33,126 bases of DNA from Mesorhizobium norvegicum (GTDB taxonomy: Bacteria; Pseudomonadota; Alphaproteobacteria; Rhizobiales; Rhizobiaceae). Within the stretch, counting starts at the first letter, position 1; every line of letters starts with the position of its first letter. A program made the translations under genes and the position numbers. This document shows, in pieces, positions 7,885 to 16,286 of this stretch. The stretch covers positions 1 to 33,126 of the forward strand of contig NZ_SMYZ01000037.1 in NCBI RefSeq assembly GCF_004919685.1, written 5' to 3'. A model generated the notes under the pieces. The model made no database searches and was not told where the DNA came from. It was given only the letters and a program-made list of their open reading frames with translations.

Positions 7885-8322
7885 TCAGCTGAGTTCTTGG
7901 GCGAGTCCGATGAGAAGCTCTTCAGGCCCACGGATGTAGCAGAGCCGATACGCGTCTAAATACTGGACGACTTCGCCTACGAGCTGCGCGCCGCGCCTGC
8001 GGAGCCTTTCAAGCGTCTCGTCGATGTCGTCCACGGTGAACATGACGCGGAGGTAGCCTAGGGCGTTGACCGGGGCGTTCCGGTGATCTGCGACGACAGG
8101 CGGCGTGAGGAAGCGGGAGAGCTCGAGCCGGCTGTGGCCGTCCGGTGTGCGCATCATGGCAATCTCAACATGCTGATCGCCCAGTCCAGTGACACGTCCG
8201 GCCCATTCTCCTTCGATCGTGGCCCGCCCTTCGAGTTCGAGGCCGAGCTCGCGAAAGAAATCAACCGCCCCTCCGAGGTCTTCGACGACGATTCCAACGT
8301 TGTCCATCCGCTTGAGCGCCAT
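7885..8322 (-). CDS. VOC (glyoxalase/bleomycin-resistance/dioxygenase) family protein
   Basis: The 145-residue product shows two beta-alpha-beta-beta-beta modules: the first starts near MDNVGIVVEDLGGAVDFF, the second with VMFTVDDIDETLERL and ends in GPEELLIGLAQEL. This is the vicinal-oxygen-chelate fold of metal-dependent lyases, dioxygenases and resistance proteins; the specific reaction is unknown. The chosen ATG (8322) has a GGAG about nine bases upstream; a TTG at 8337 in frame is an alternative. A 20-bp tandem repeat lies immediately 5' (8325-8364). The gene is monocistronic and divergent from the GGDEF-EAL gene. Confidence 0.88.
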   Translation of the reverse strand: MALKRMDNVGIVVEDLGGAVDFFRELGLELEGRATIEGEWAGRVTGLGDQHVEIAMMRTPDGHSRLELSRFLTPPVVADHRNAPVNALGYLRVMFTVDDIDETLERLRRRGAQLVGEVVQYLDAYRLCYIRGPEELLIGLAQELS

Positions 8323-8324
8323 GT

Positions 8325-8364
8325 TTCCAATCTCCAAGGTGTCGTTCCAATCTACAAGGTGCCG
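8325..8364. repeat. Two-copy 20-bp tandem repeat upstream of the VOC gene
   Basis: TTCCAATCTCCAAGGTGTCG (8325-8344) is followed directly by TTCCAATCTACAAGGTGCCG (8345-8364), matching at 18 of 20 positions. The first copy carries the VOC gene's ribosome-binding site, two bases beyond its ATG. A 20-bp period places both units on the same face of the helix, as expected of a tandem binding site for a regulator. No regulator gene is adjacent. Confidence 0.6.
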
Positions 8365-8450
8365 CCTGGTCTAACAACGGACGCTTGAGGTGCCCCAACA
8401 CCGATAGATGCTGAAACTTCCCGCCAGCCTGGAAGGGCAAATTTAAGCGT

Positions 8451-11138
8451 TTGCTACTAGATTCGGCCAATGGGCTCTTGTTCAGGAGAGGTATTCGGGT
8501 CGAATTGGTTACAACGGAACTCAGTCTCGGCCGCGTGAGACAGGCCGTTTTTTCTTCCGCCAACTTGCCGGCGGCGATTGCTTTTGTCGTGCTTTTGGCC
8601 TGCGCCGTCTTTGCCGACCAGCAGAACAGCAGGGTCTCGGATCAGCTGGCGCGCGCCGATGTGCTGGCCAAGGTCAACATCATCCGCGCCAAGCTCGAAG
8701 GCAACATCGGCGGAAATCTCCAGCTTGTTCAGGGGCTTGTCTCGGCCATCGTCACGGAGCCCTATATGGGCCAGCAGAGATTTGCCTCGCTTGCCCGCAA
8801 TCTGTTCCAGCAGAAATCGCAATTGCACAACATCGCCGGCGCGCCCGACCTCGTCATCTCGCTGATGTACCCGATGGAAGGCAACGAGAAGGCGATCGGG
8901 CTCGACTATCGCAAGAACGAGGCGCAACGCATGGCAGCGCTGCGGGCGCGCGACCAGCGCGTGCTGGTGTTTGCCGGGCCGGTCAATCTGGCGCAAGGCG
9001 GGCGTGGCTTCATCGGGCGTATTCCGGTCTTTGTGCCGACGGCGGGCGGCGGCAACCGCTTCTGGGGCATCGTCTCGGCAGTTGTCGATGTCGACCGGCT
9101 CTACGCGGCGAGCGGGCTGACCAACCCCGAACTCGACATCGATGTTGCGCTCACCGGCGCGGATGCGCTGGGCGGCGGCGGCGAACGTTTCTTTGGCGGC
9201 GACAATGTCGCGGCCGGCAACCCCGTGTCTGCCGATGTGCAGCTGCCTTCAGGCTCCTGGCGGATTTCGGCCATACCCAAGGGCGGCTGGCCAGCCGCTC
9301 CGAAGAATGAGTGGCTGCTGAGGGCGCTCATGGCGCTCGCCGGCGCGCTGGTGGTGCTGCCGATCCTCGTTGCCGGGCGGCTGTTCGGCGAAAGGCAGAA
9401 AAACTACGCCGAACTGAGACGCCTGTCCGGGCGCCTTGAGCTGGCGCTGGAAGCCTCGGGCATCGGCGTGTGGGAGCATGACCTCGCCACCAACGAACTG
9501 GTGTGGGACGACCGTGTCAACGAAATCTACGGCAAGCCAGCCGACGGCAAGCCACGCGGTTATGATGACTGGGCGCAGGCGATCCATCCCGAAGACATCG
9601 AGCGGGCCAAGCGGGACTTCGATTCGGCCGCCGCGAAAAAAGGCCTCTACTCCTCACAATACCGGCTCCTGCGCCCCGGCGGCGCTGTCCGCCATGTGCG
9701 CACGCGTGCAAGCCACTTCCAGGGTATCGGCGGCACGCCAAAGATGATCGGCGCCGAATGGGACGTGACCAGCGACGTGCTGCTCAACGAAACCCTTGTG
9801 CACGAGCGCCAATTGTCGGAAGCGAAAAACGCCGAGCTGAAGCTTGCCAAGGCGCATATCGAGCATGCGGCGCTGCACGATTCGCTGACTGGCCTGCCCA
9901 ATCGCCGCTATCTCGACGAGTTGCTGACCGAAAATGGCGAACCCGACCGCCACACAGCGCTGCTGCATCTCGACCTCGACCGCTTCAAGCAAATCAACGA
10001 CACGCTCGGCCACGCCGCCGGCGATGCCATGCTGGTGCATGCCTCGAATGTCATCAAGGCCAATGCGGGCGCAGCCGATTTCGTTGCGCGCATCGGTGGC
10101 GACGAATTCGTTGTGGTGAGCCATGGGCGCGACGACGACCAGCTCTCGGCGCTCGCCGACCGCATCATCGAGGCGATGCGCCAGCCTGTCGATTTTCGCG
10201 GCCATCCGTGCCGGTTCGGAGTGAGTATCGGCATTGCCGCCAACAACGGCGTCGACGCCAGGCAACTGCTCGTCAACGCCGATCTCGCGCTTTATCGGGC
10301 CAAAGGCCGTGGCCGCAACCGCTACGAATTCTTCAACGAAGAGCTGCAGAGCGAGATCGTACGGACCAAGCAGACCGCCGATGAGATCCTGGGCGGACTG
10401 GAGCGGCACGAATTCACCGCCTACTACCAGCCGCAGTTCGACGCCCGGACGTTCGAGATCGTTGGCGTCGAGGCGTTGTCGCGCTGGAAGCATCCGCGAC
10501 GTGGCATCCTGGCCCCCGACGCTTACCTGAAGGTGGCCGAAGAGCTCAATGTCGTGGCGCTGATCGACCGCATCGTCCTCAAACACGCGCTCGAGAATTT
10601 CGAGCGTTGGTCGCGCAGCCATCTCAACATCCCGCGCGTGTCGGTCAACGTCTCGGCCAGGCGCCTGGAGGACAAGGACTTGATCGAGGGCCTGCGCAAG
10701 CTCGCCATCAAGGCGGGAACCGTATCGTTCGAGCTGGTGGAGTCCATCTTTCTCGACGAGAACGATGATCTGGTCACCTGGAACATCGAGCACATCAAGG
10801 ATCTCGGCATCGACATCGAGATCGACGATTTCGGCACCGGCCATGCCTCGATCGTCTCGCTGCTCAAGCTGCGGCCGCGCCGCCTCAAGATCGACCGCCA
10901 GTTGATCACGCCCATCACCGGCTCGATGGCGCAGCGGCACCTGGTTGCGTCGATCATCGAGATCGGCAAATCGCTCGGCATCGAAGTGGTTGCCGAAGGC
11001 GTTGAGACGATGGAGCATGCGCGCATCCTGAAAGAGCTTGGCTGCGATATCCTGCAAGGCTACTTTTTTGGCCGCCCGATGGAGGCCAAGGCCTTCAAGG
11101 CCTTCGCCCAGTCGCGCAAATGGCTGGCCGCGGGGTAA
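8451..11138 (+). CDS. CHASE-PAS-GGDEF-EAL cyclic-di-GMP synthase/phosphodiesterase
   Basis: This is an 895-residue membrane sensor. A first transmembrane helix is at about 38-56, a periplasmic CHASE domain at about 60-280 (with LVISLMYPM and GFIGRIPVF blocks), and a second helix at about 288-308. A PAS domain lies at 325-445 (GIGVWEHD, IHPED), GGDEF at 470-630 and EAL at 640-890. The diguanylate cyclase signature GGDEF (549-553) and the metal-binding DLD (508-510) are intact. The inhibitory RxxD site reads GAAD (540-543), so product inhibition is probably lost. EAL residues are complete: E674, N733, E in FELVES, DDFGTG 792-797, K813, E849, Q869. The start is uncertain: TTG 8451, TTG 8505 and GTG 8535 all keep the first helix, and no ATG is available. 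Confidence 0.93.
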   Translation: MLLDSANGLLFRRGIRVELVTTELSLGRVRQAVFSSANLPAAIAFVVLLACAVFADQQNSRVSDQLARADVLAKVNIIRAKLEGNIGGNLQLVQGLVSAIVTEPYMGQQRFASLARNLFQQKSQLHNIAGAPDLVISLMYPMEGNEKAIGLDYRKNEAQRMAALRARDQRVLVFAGPVNLAQGGRGFIGRIPVFVPTAGGGNRFWGIVSAVVDVDRLYAASGLTNPELDIDVALTGADALGGGGERFFGGDNVAAGNPVSADVQLPSGSWRISAIPKGGWPAAPKNEWLLRALMALAGALVVLPILVAGRLFGERQKNYAELRRLSGRLELALEASGIGVWEHDLATNELVWDDRVNEIYGKPADGKPRGYDDWAQAIHPEDIERAKRDFDSAAAKKGLYSSQYRLLRPGGAVRHVRTRASHFQGIGGTPKMIGAEWDVTSDVLLNETLVHERQLSEAKNAELKLAKAHIEHAALHDSLTGLPNRRYLDELLTENGEPDRHTALLHLDLDRFKQINDTLGHAAGDAMLVHASNVIKANAGAADFVARIGGDEFVVVSHGRDDDQLSALADRIIEAMRQPVDFRGHPCRFGVSIGIAANNGVDARQLLVNADLALYRAKGRGRNRYEFFNEELQSEIVRTKQTADEILGGLERHEFTAYYQPQFDARTFEIVGVEALSRWKHPRRGILAPDAYLKVAEELNVVALIDRIVLKHALENFERWSRSHLNIPRVSVNVSARRLEDKDLIEGLRKLAIKAGTVSFELVESIFLDENDDLVTWNIEHIKDLGIDIEIDDFGTGHASIVSLLKLRPRRLKIDRQLITPITGSMAQRHLVASIIEIGKSLGIEVVAEGVETMEHARILKELGCDILQGYFFGRPMEAKAFKAFAQSRKWLAAG

Positions 11139-11185
11139 TGGCCCCTGCCCGATGGCGTTGCCCCTGGTCGCCGCCGCCGTGTCCG

Positions 11186-11214
11186 TTGCGGATCAATCGC
11201 GGCGACGTTATATA
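11186..11214 (+). promoter_or_regulatory. Putative sigma-70 promoter for the structured leader
   Basis: TTGCGG (11186-11191) and TATATA (11209-11214) are separated by 17 bases, fitting a housekeeping promoter, and predict a transcript start near 11221. That is just where the run of perfect stems begins. No comparably AT-rich -10 is seen elsewhere between the GGDEF-EAL stop and the monooxygenase. Confidence 0.5.
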
Positions 11215-11220
11215 GCCCAT

Positions 11221-11400
11221 GTCGGAAAAGGCAGACTTGGTTTGGTAAGCCCAAGTCCTTTCGGTAACGAAAGCTCTGGTCTTTGGCTTCGTGCACGAGA
11301 TCCCCACGACGAACATCGGACGCTTCTCAAGCGTTCAATCGTTCGTCCGTGTGGTCTTCAAGCTTGAGGAACGCTCCGGTCGAACATATCGACCAAGGAG
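11221..11400 (+). ncRNA. Highly structured 5' leader or small RNA upstream of the monooxygenase
   Basis: Several perfect stems follow each other. GACTTGG (11234-11240) pairs with CCAAGTC (11251-11257). CTTTCG-GTAA-CGAAAG spans 11258-11273 and has a GNRA-type tetraloop. GACGAAC (11308-11314) pairs with GTTCGTC (11341-11347) and encloses ACGCTT-CTC-AAGCGT (11320-11334). GGTCGA (11378-11383) pairs with TCGACC (11389-11394), ending directly at the AAGGAG ribosome-binding site (11395-11400). Competing pairings exist: CTCAAG 11326-11331 with CTTGAG 11363-11368, and GCGTTC 11331-11336 with GAACGC 11369-11374. Such switching helices next to an RBS are typical of riboswitches and other cis-acting leaders. 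I do not recognise a known family; an independent small RNA is also possible. Confidence 0.5.
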
Positions 11401-11406
11401 TCTTCC

Positions 11407-12975
11407 ATGAACGAGCGACATTCCTCTCTCTATGACGTCGTAATTGCCGGAGCCGGCCCCGTCGGCTTGTTTCTCGCCTGCGAGCTGCGCCTCGCGAACC
11501 TCCGGGTCCTGGTGCTGGAGCAGGCCGAGGACCCGCGCTCCCCGTTGAAGCGGCTTCCATTCGGCATGCGCGGCCTCTCAGTGCCCACCCTTGAAGCTTT
11601 CCACCGTCGCGGGCTGCTGAACGACATCGCGGCGCCGCAACGCACGAAAGATGACCCGGGCAGCGCTTCGGCTGCCGCGCATTGGATGCAACAGCCGCGC
11701 CGCCCGGGTGGGCATTTTGCCGGCATCCAGTTCTACCACGACACCATCGACGCCTCGAAGTGGCCGTATCGCCTGCCAGGTCCGGCCGGCACCAGCATGG
11801 CGGTCGAGATGGAGTCCCTCGAATCCGCCCTGGCCGCTCGCGCAAGCGCGATGGGGGTCGAGATCAGACGCGGCGTCGGCGTCGAAGACCTCGACCAGTC
11901 GGACGAGGACGTGACTGTTCGCGCCGGCGGCGAGACTTTTCGCGGACGCTGGCTCGTCGGTTGCGATGGCGGCCGCAGCACGGTTCGCAAGGCTGGCGGC
12001 TTTGAGTTCGTCGGCACCGATCCCGAATTCACCGGCTATTCCGTTGAGGTCGAGATGGCCGATCCCGACAAGCTCAACCCGGGCCGCCACTACACGCCGA
12101 CCGGCATGTATACTTACGCGCCGCCTGGGGTGATCGCGATGGTCGATTTCGACGGCGGCGCGTTCCACCGAACCCAGCCGGTCACGCTCGACCAGGTGCA
12201 GGCGGTGTTGCGGCATGTTTCCGGCACAGACGTCACGGTGACGGCGCTCCGGCTTGCCACCACCTGGACGGATCGCGCCTACCAGGCGACGGCTTACCGC
12301 AAGGGGCGGGTGCTGCTTGCCGGCGACGCCGCGCACATCCATTCCCCGTTGGGCGGCCAGGGGCTCAACCTCGGGCTTGGCGACGCAATGAACCTTGGCT
12401 GGAAGCTGGCTTCCACGATCCGTGGCGATGCGCCGGCCGGTCTGCTCGACAGCTATTTGAGCGAGCGGCATCCGGTGGGAGCGCAGGTTCTCGACTGGTC
12501 GCGCGCCCAGGTCGCGCTCATCCGGCCGAGCCGGAGTTCGCGTGCGCTCGAAGCCATCATCCGTGATCTCATCGACACGCGCGACGGCGCGACCTACTTC
12601 GCCGAGCGCGTCTGGGGCGTCTCTCTCCGCTACGATCTTGGCAGCGGCCACCCACTGGTGGGCCGCAGCGCGCCCGACTTCGAGCTGGTCGACGGGACGA
12701 GGCTCGGCGAACGCCTCAGAAACGGGCAAGGCCTGCTTCTGGACTTCGACATCAGCCCTCCCCTCCAAGCGCTTGCAAGCCGCTGGAGGGAGCGGATCGC
12801 CTATGTCGCAAGCGACGCCAAGGAGCGGCTGGGCTTGAGCGCGGTGCTCGTGCGCCCCGATGGCTTCGTTGCCTGGGCCGCGGACGCTGCCCCTGACCTG
12901 GAGGGCGCTGCAAAGGCCGCGTCGCGATGGTTCGGCGAACCCAAACAGGTTCGGTACGCGAAATCCGGTGGCTAA
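11407..12975 (+). CDS. FAD-dependent monooxygenase (aromatic hydroxylase, PheA/TfdB type)
   Basis: The 522-residue flavoprotein has the FAD dinucleotide motif GAGPVG (G15, G17, G20), the second FAD/NADPH motif CDG at 186-188, and the ribityl-binding GDAAHIHSPLGGQGLN starting at 306, in the order of class A flavin monooxygenases. Residues about 410-515 form the C-terminal thioredoxin-like domain of the phenol-hydroxylase subgroup. These enzymes use NAD(P)H and O2 to hydroxylate aromatic or polyketide-like rings. AAGGAG is six bases before the ATG and is preceded by the structured leader. A GST gene follows 91 bases downstream on the same strand and may be cotranscribed; the pair suits oxidation and conjugation of an aromatic compound. 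The substrate is unknown. Confidence 0.92.
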   Translation: MNERHSSLYDVVIAGAGPVGLFLACELRLANLRVLVLEQAEDPRSPLKRLPFGMRGLSVPTLEAFHRRGLLNDIAAPQRTKDDPGSASAAAHWMQQPRRPGGHFAGIQFYHDTIDASKWPYRLPGPAGTSMAVEMESLESALAARASAMGVEIRRGVGVEDLDQSDEDVTVRAGGETFRGRWLVGCDGGRSTVRKAGGFEFVGTDPEFTGYSVEVEMADPDKLNPGRHYTPTGMYTYAPPGVIAMVDFDGGAFHRTQPVTLDQVQAVLRHVSGTDVTVTALRLATTWTDRAYQATAYRKGRVLLAGDAAHIHSPLGGQGLNLGLGDAMNLGWKLASTIRGDAPAGLLDSYLSERHPVGAQVLDWSRAQVALIRPSRSSRALEAIIRDLIDTRDGATYFAERVWGVSLRYDLGSGHPLVGRSAPDFELVDGTRLGERLRNGQGLLLDFDISPPLQALASRWRERIAYVASDAKERLGLSAVLVRPDGFVAWAADAAPDLEGAAKAASRWFGEPKQVRYAKSGG

Positions 12976-13066
12976 AAACGATGTAAGGTGTCGGGAGTCG
13001 CGCCGGTCGTTCGTCCTCTGCAGGCAAAGCGCGAGAACTGGACACCAGACAACCCGGAGCCTTCCA

Positions 13067-13720
13067 ATGACCCCCACAATCACGGCCTTTGAACGGTCGC
13101 CCGATGGCGGCAAGGGACTGGCGCGTGATACGCGCGTTCGCTGGGCGCTGGAAGAAGTGGGCCAACCCTACGAGGTTCGTCTTGTTTCGTTCAGGGCGAT
13201 GAAGGAACCCGCACATCTGGCGCTTCATCCTTTCGGGCAGATTCCGACCTACGAAGAAGGCGATCTCGGCTTGTTCGAGACGGGGGCGATCGTGTTCCAT
13301 ATCGCGGAGCGCCATGCGGGCCTGTTGCCGGACGATGCGAATGCAAGGGCGCGCGCGATCACATGGATGTTCGCCGCGCTCAGCACGGTGGAGCCGCCGA
13401 TCCTTGAACTCGGAACCGCCAGGATCCTTGAGGGCGACAAGTCCTGGTCCGCGCAACGCATGCCTCTCGTCCAGGATCGCGTCTGTAACCGGCTGGGCCA
13501 ACTTTCCCGTCGCCTTGGCGATGCCGACTGGCTCGATGGCGCGTTCAGCGCCGGCGACCTGATGATGGTGTCGGTGCTGCTCAGGTTGAAAGCGTCGGGT
13601 ATTCTGGACGACTATCCGAACCTCTCCGCCTATGTCGCCCGCGGCGAAGCGCGGCCCGCCTACAAGCGTGCTTTTGACGCGCAATTGGCGGTCAACGCCG
13701 GCAAGCAACCGACCGGCTGA
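13067..13720 (+). CDS. Glutathione S-transferase family protein
   Basis: The 217-residue protein has an N-terminal thioredoxin-like domain with the cis-Pro and Glu-Thr glutathione-binding region (FGQIPTYEEGD, then LFETGAIVFHIAE), and an all-helical C-terminal domain from about residue 85. The ATG at 13067 has GGAG seven bases upstream. The longer open frame upstream overlaps the monooxygenase and lacks family residues. Cytosolic GSTs conjugate or reduce electrophiles with glutathione. Position behind the monooxygenase suggests handling of its products, by inference. Confidence 0.9.
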   Translation: MTPTITAFERSPDGGKGLARDTRVRWALEEVGQPYEVRLVSFRAMKEPAHLALHPFGQIPTYEEGDLGLFETGAIVFHIAERHAGLLPDDANARARAITWMFAALSTVEPPILELGTARILEGDKSWSAQRMPLVQDRVCNRLGQLSRRLGDADWLDGAFSAGDLMMVSVLLRLKASGILDDYPNLSAYVARGEARPAYKRAFDAQLAVNAGKQPTG

Positions 13721-13783
13721 TACGGGCCTTTCTCAGAGCCCTTCGCGGTCACCTCCGCTTCGTCGCGAAGGAGGCTTTCGTGA

Positions 13784-14137
13784 CTATGGATATTTCTGAT
13801 TTGCGCTCGCAGGGCTTAAATCGCCCTGCAGCTCCTTCGGCAGTGGAAGGCTCGAGCATTGCAGGTGCACTTCGCGGGCGACCAACTTTCGTTGCTTCTG
13901 CTCGTGCTCCTTGACCGCCGCCAGGATCCCTAACCCGTACGGGCCAAGCGCGACGAATGCCCAACCCGGGTGCTGTTTTTCGCGAGCGTCGTAGTCCGAA
14001 GCCGCCGCCCGGGCTTGCTGGCATTGCGGCGACGCCCATTTCTGGTCCTGCTGCGAAAGCGACGCTCCATAGTCGACCGGAGAGGTCGCGCATCCAGCAA
14101 CTGTCGCGGCCAATGCGACGGACATGGCAATTCTCAT
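13784..14137 (-). CDS. Small putative lipoprotein (117 aa)
   Basis: The N-terminus MRIAMSVALAATVAGC is a type II signal peptide with lipobox VAGC, so Cys16 should be lipidated after processing and the protein anchored to a membrane facing the periplasm. The mature part has a Cys-containing N-terminal half, a hydrophobic Gly-rich stretch (WAFVALGPYGLGILAAV) that may form a membrane-associated helix, and a basic tail. No family is recognised. The ATG at 14137 is chosen because AGGAAAGG lies seven bases upstream; an in-frame ATG at 14158 lacks such a site. It lies downstream of, and in line with, nothing obvious (the ABC-F gene ends 117 bases away on the same strand). Confidence 0.75.
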   Translation of the reverse strand: MRIAMSVALAATVAGCATSPVDYGASLSQQDQKWASPQCQQARAAASDYDAREKQHPGWAFVALGPYGLGILAAVKEHEQKQRKLVAREVHLQCSSLPLPKELQGDLSPASANQKYP

Positions 14138-14254
14138 CCAGAAGCCTTTCCTAAGCATTATGGAGAGTACACAGAACTCTTCTTCCCACAAGCAGACCGC
14201 TCCGATGCTTGGACACCGACCCGATGACCGTCGTGGGGCGATGGCCGCAGGTTC

Positions 14255-15877
14255 CTAGCTCCTCAGTCCGGGCGCTTCCTGCCCGGTGCGCTCGACATAT
14301 TCCGTATAGCCGCCGCCATAGGTGTGGATGCCTTCGGGCGTCAGTTCCAGCACGCGGTTGGAAAGGGCTGCCAGAAAATGCCGATCGTGCGAGACGAACA
14401 GCATGGTGCCTTCATACTGCGAAAGCGCCGTAATCAGCATCTCCTTGGTGGCGATGTCCAGATGGTTGGTCGGCTCGTCCAGCACCAGCAGATTGGGCGG
14501 GTCGAACAGCATCAGCGCCATCACCAGCCGCGCCTTCTCGCCGCCTGACAGCACGCGGCACTTCTTCTCGATCTCATCGCCGGAAAAGCCGAAGCAGCCG
14601 GCAAGTGCCCTCAGCGGCGCCTGGCCGGCCTGGGGGAACGCATCTTCCAGCGTCTGGAACACGGTGCGCTCGCCTTCCAGCACTTCCATGGCATGCTGGG
14701 CGAAATAGCCCATCTTCACACTCGGCCCCCGCGCCACCGTGCCGGTGTCGGGGTCGGAAGCGCCGGCGACCAGCTTCAGGAGCGTCGACTTGCCGGCGCC
14801 ATTGACGCCCATGATGCACCAGCGTTCGCGGCGGCGGACCTGGAAGTCGAGCCCCTCATAGATGGAGCGGCTGCCGTAACCCTTGTGGACATTCTTCAGC
14901 GTGACCACGTCCTCGCCGCAGCGCGGCGCCGGCTGGAAATCAAAGGAAACGGTCTGGCGGCGCTTGGGCGGCTCGACGCGGTCGATCTTGTCCAGTTTCT
15001 TCACCCGGCTCTGCACCTGGGCGGCATGCGAAGCGCGCGCCTTGAAGCGCTCGATGAAGGCGATCTCCTTGGCCAGCATCGCCTGCTGGCGCTCGAACTG
15101 CGCCTGCTGCTGCTTGTCGGCGATCGCCCGCTGCTGCTGGTAGAATTCGTAGTTTCCCGAATAGGCGGTCAGCGAACCGCCATCGATCTCGACCACCTTG
15201 TTGACGATGCGGTTCATGAACTCGCGGTCATGCGAGGTCATCAGCAGCGCACCGTCATAATTCTTCAGGAAGGATTCCAGCCAGATCAGGCTTTCCAGGT
15301 CGAGATGGTTCGACGGCTCGTCGAGCAGCATGGCGTCGGGGCGCATCAAGAGGATGCGCGCCAGCGCCACGCGCATCTTCCAGCCGCCGGACAGCTTGCC
15401 GACATCGCCGTCCATCATCTCCTGCGAAAAGCCGAGACCGTCCAGCACCTCGCGGGCGCGGCCGTCCAGTGCATAGCCGTCGAGCTCCTCGAAGCGGTGC
15501 TGCGCCTCGCCATATTGTTCGATGATCTCGTCCATCTGGTCGGCCTGGTCGGGATCGGCCATGGCCGCCTCGAGCGCTGCCATTTCCGCTGCGACTTCGC
15601 TGACCGGCCCGGCGCCGTTCATCACTTCGGCCACAGCGCTGTGGCCTTCCATGTCGCCGACATCCTGGCTGAAATAGCCGATAGTGACGTCGCGATCGAC
15701 CTGCACCTGGCCCTCGTCGGGCTGCTCCTGGCCGGTGATCATGCGAAACAGCGTCGTCTTGCCGGCGCCGTTCGGCCCGACGAGGCCGACCTTCTCGCCC
15801 TTCTGCAGGGCCGCCGACGCCTCGATGAAGACAAGCTGACGGCCGTTCTGCTTGCTGATGCTTTCAAGTCTGATCAT
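14255..15877 (-). CDS. ABC-F family ATP-binding protein
   Basis: The 540-residue soluble protein has two ABC ATPase domains in tandem and no membrane segment. Domain 1 has Walker A GPNGAGKT (34-41), signature LSGGW (162-166) and Walker B LLDEPSNHLD (184-193). Domain 2 has Walker A GVNGAGKS (357-364), LSGGEKAR (443-450) and VLDEPTNHLD (465-474). The interdomain linker (about 240-315) is the long charged, Gln-rich helical arm of ABC-F proteins. Members bind the ribosomal E site and relieve stalling or protect against antibiotics; this looks like a housekeeping translation factor of the YbiT/Uup/EttA-like group, exact subgroup unsure. The ATG at 15877 begins MIRLESISK, a standard ABC-F N-terminus. 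Confidence 0.93.
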   Translation of the reverse strand: MIRLESISKQNGRQLVFIEASAALQKGEKVGLVGPNGAGKTTLFRMITGQEQPDEGQVQVDRDVTIGYFSQDVGDMEGHSAVAEVMNGAGPVSEVAAEMAALEAAMADPDQADQMDEIIEQYGEAQHRFEELDGYALDGRAREVLDGLGFSQEMMDGDVGKLSGGWKMRVALARILLMRPDAMLLDEPSNHLDLESLIWLESFLKNYDGALLMTSHDREFMNRIVNKVVEIDGGSLTAYSGNYEFYQQQRAIADKQQQAQFERQQAMLAKEIAFIERFKARASHAAQVQSRVKKLDKIDRVEPPKRRQTVSFDFQPAPRCGEDVVTLKNVHKGYGSRSIYEGLDFQVRRRERWCIMGVNGAGKSTLLKLVAGASDPDTGTVARGPSVKMGYFAQHAMEVLEGERTVFQTLEDAFPQAGQAPLRALAGCFGFSGDEIEKKCRVLSGGEKARLVMALMLFDPPNLLVLDEPTNHLDIATKEMLITALSQYEGTMLFVSHDRHFLAALSNRVLELTPEGIHTYGGGYTEYVERTGQEAPGLRS

Positions 15878-15980
15878 GCGGTTTCCGGGGCTGAGCCTGC
15901 GATGAAAGGATTTGCCCGGCGCCTTACGCGAAGGATGGCCGCAAAGGAAGAGGCGCAAGCGCCGCATACAGCGCGGTCTT

Positions 15981-16152
15981 CCCTTCTCCCCCTTGTGGGA
16001 GAAGGTGGATCGGCGCGCAGCGCCGAGACGGATGAGGGGTGTTCCAGCGGAGTGAGAAGTTGATGTTCCAGCACAGTGAGGCGTTGGGCGTTCCCTGGAA
16101 CACCCCTCATCCGTCGCCTTCGGCGACACCTTCTCCCACAAGGGGAGAAGGG
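15981..16152. repeat. Inverted pair of rhizobial intergenic repeat elements
   Basis: The left arm (15981-16046) and right arm (16096-16152) are inverted copies of one element: a CTTCTCCC...GGGAGAAG hairpin, a GGCG-rich middle and a GATGAGGGGTGTTCCA end, which faces its complement across a 49-base spacer. The arms differ mainly in the GC-rich centre. The architecture matches rhizobial mosaic intergenic repeats (RIME-type) as I remember them. The rest of 15878-16286 contains no gene and must hold the promoters of the flanking divergent genes. Confidence 0.7.
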
Positions 16153-16286
16153 AAAACCGCACCCAGACACATTCCAGAAACAAGATTCAACACTCCGGAA
16201 AAACTGGCGAAAACATCGCCTGCCATAACCATCCTCGCAGCGGCCGAAGCGGGCTGCGGCACAACGCAAAGGGATGGTCCGCAAAC

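Noticed and set aside
9654..11057. 467-codon minus-strand open frame inside the GGDEF-EAL gene
   Set aside because: The opposite strand encodes unmistakable GGDEF and EAL motifs; the antisense frame is open because of high GC.
11221..11367. Possible short peptide encoded in the structured leader
   Set aside because: Two frames are open but neither has an ATG with a Shine-Dalgarno or protein-like composition; the many perfect stems fit an RNA better. Conservation analysis would settle it.
11578..13113. 511-codon minus-strand frame opposite the monooxygenase
   Set aside because: The sense strand has complete FAD motifs and an RBS; the antisense product looks like a codon shadow.
13740..13785. 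Inverted repeat CCTTCGCG/CGCGAAGG after the first GST gene as terminator
   Set aside because: The stem is clear but no T-run follows on either strand, so an intrinsic terminator is not supported.
14693..16063. 456-codon plus-strand frame opposite the ABC-F gene
   Set aside because: It is rich in Leu, His and Arg with no recognisable domain, and lies fully antisense to two ABC domains.
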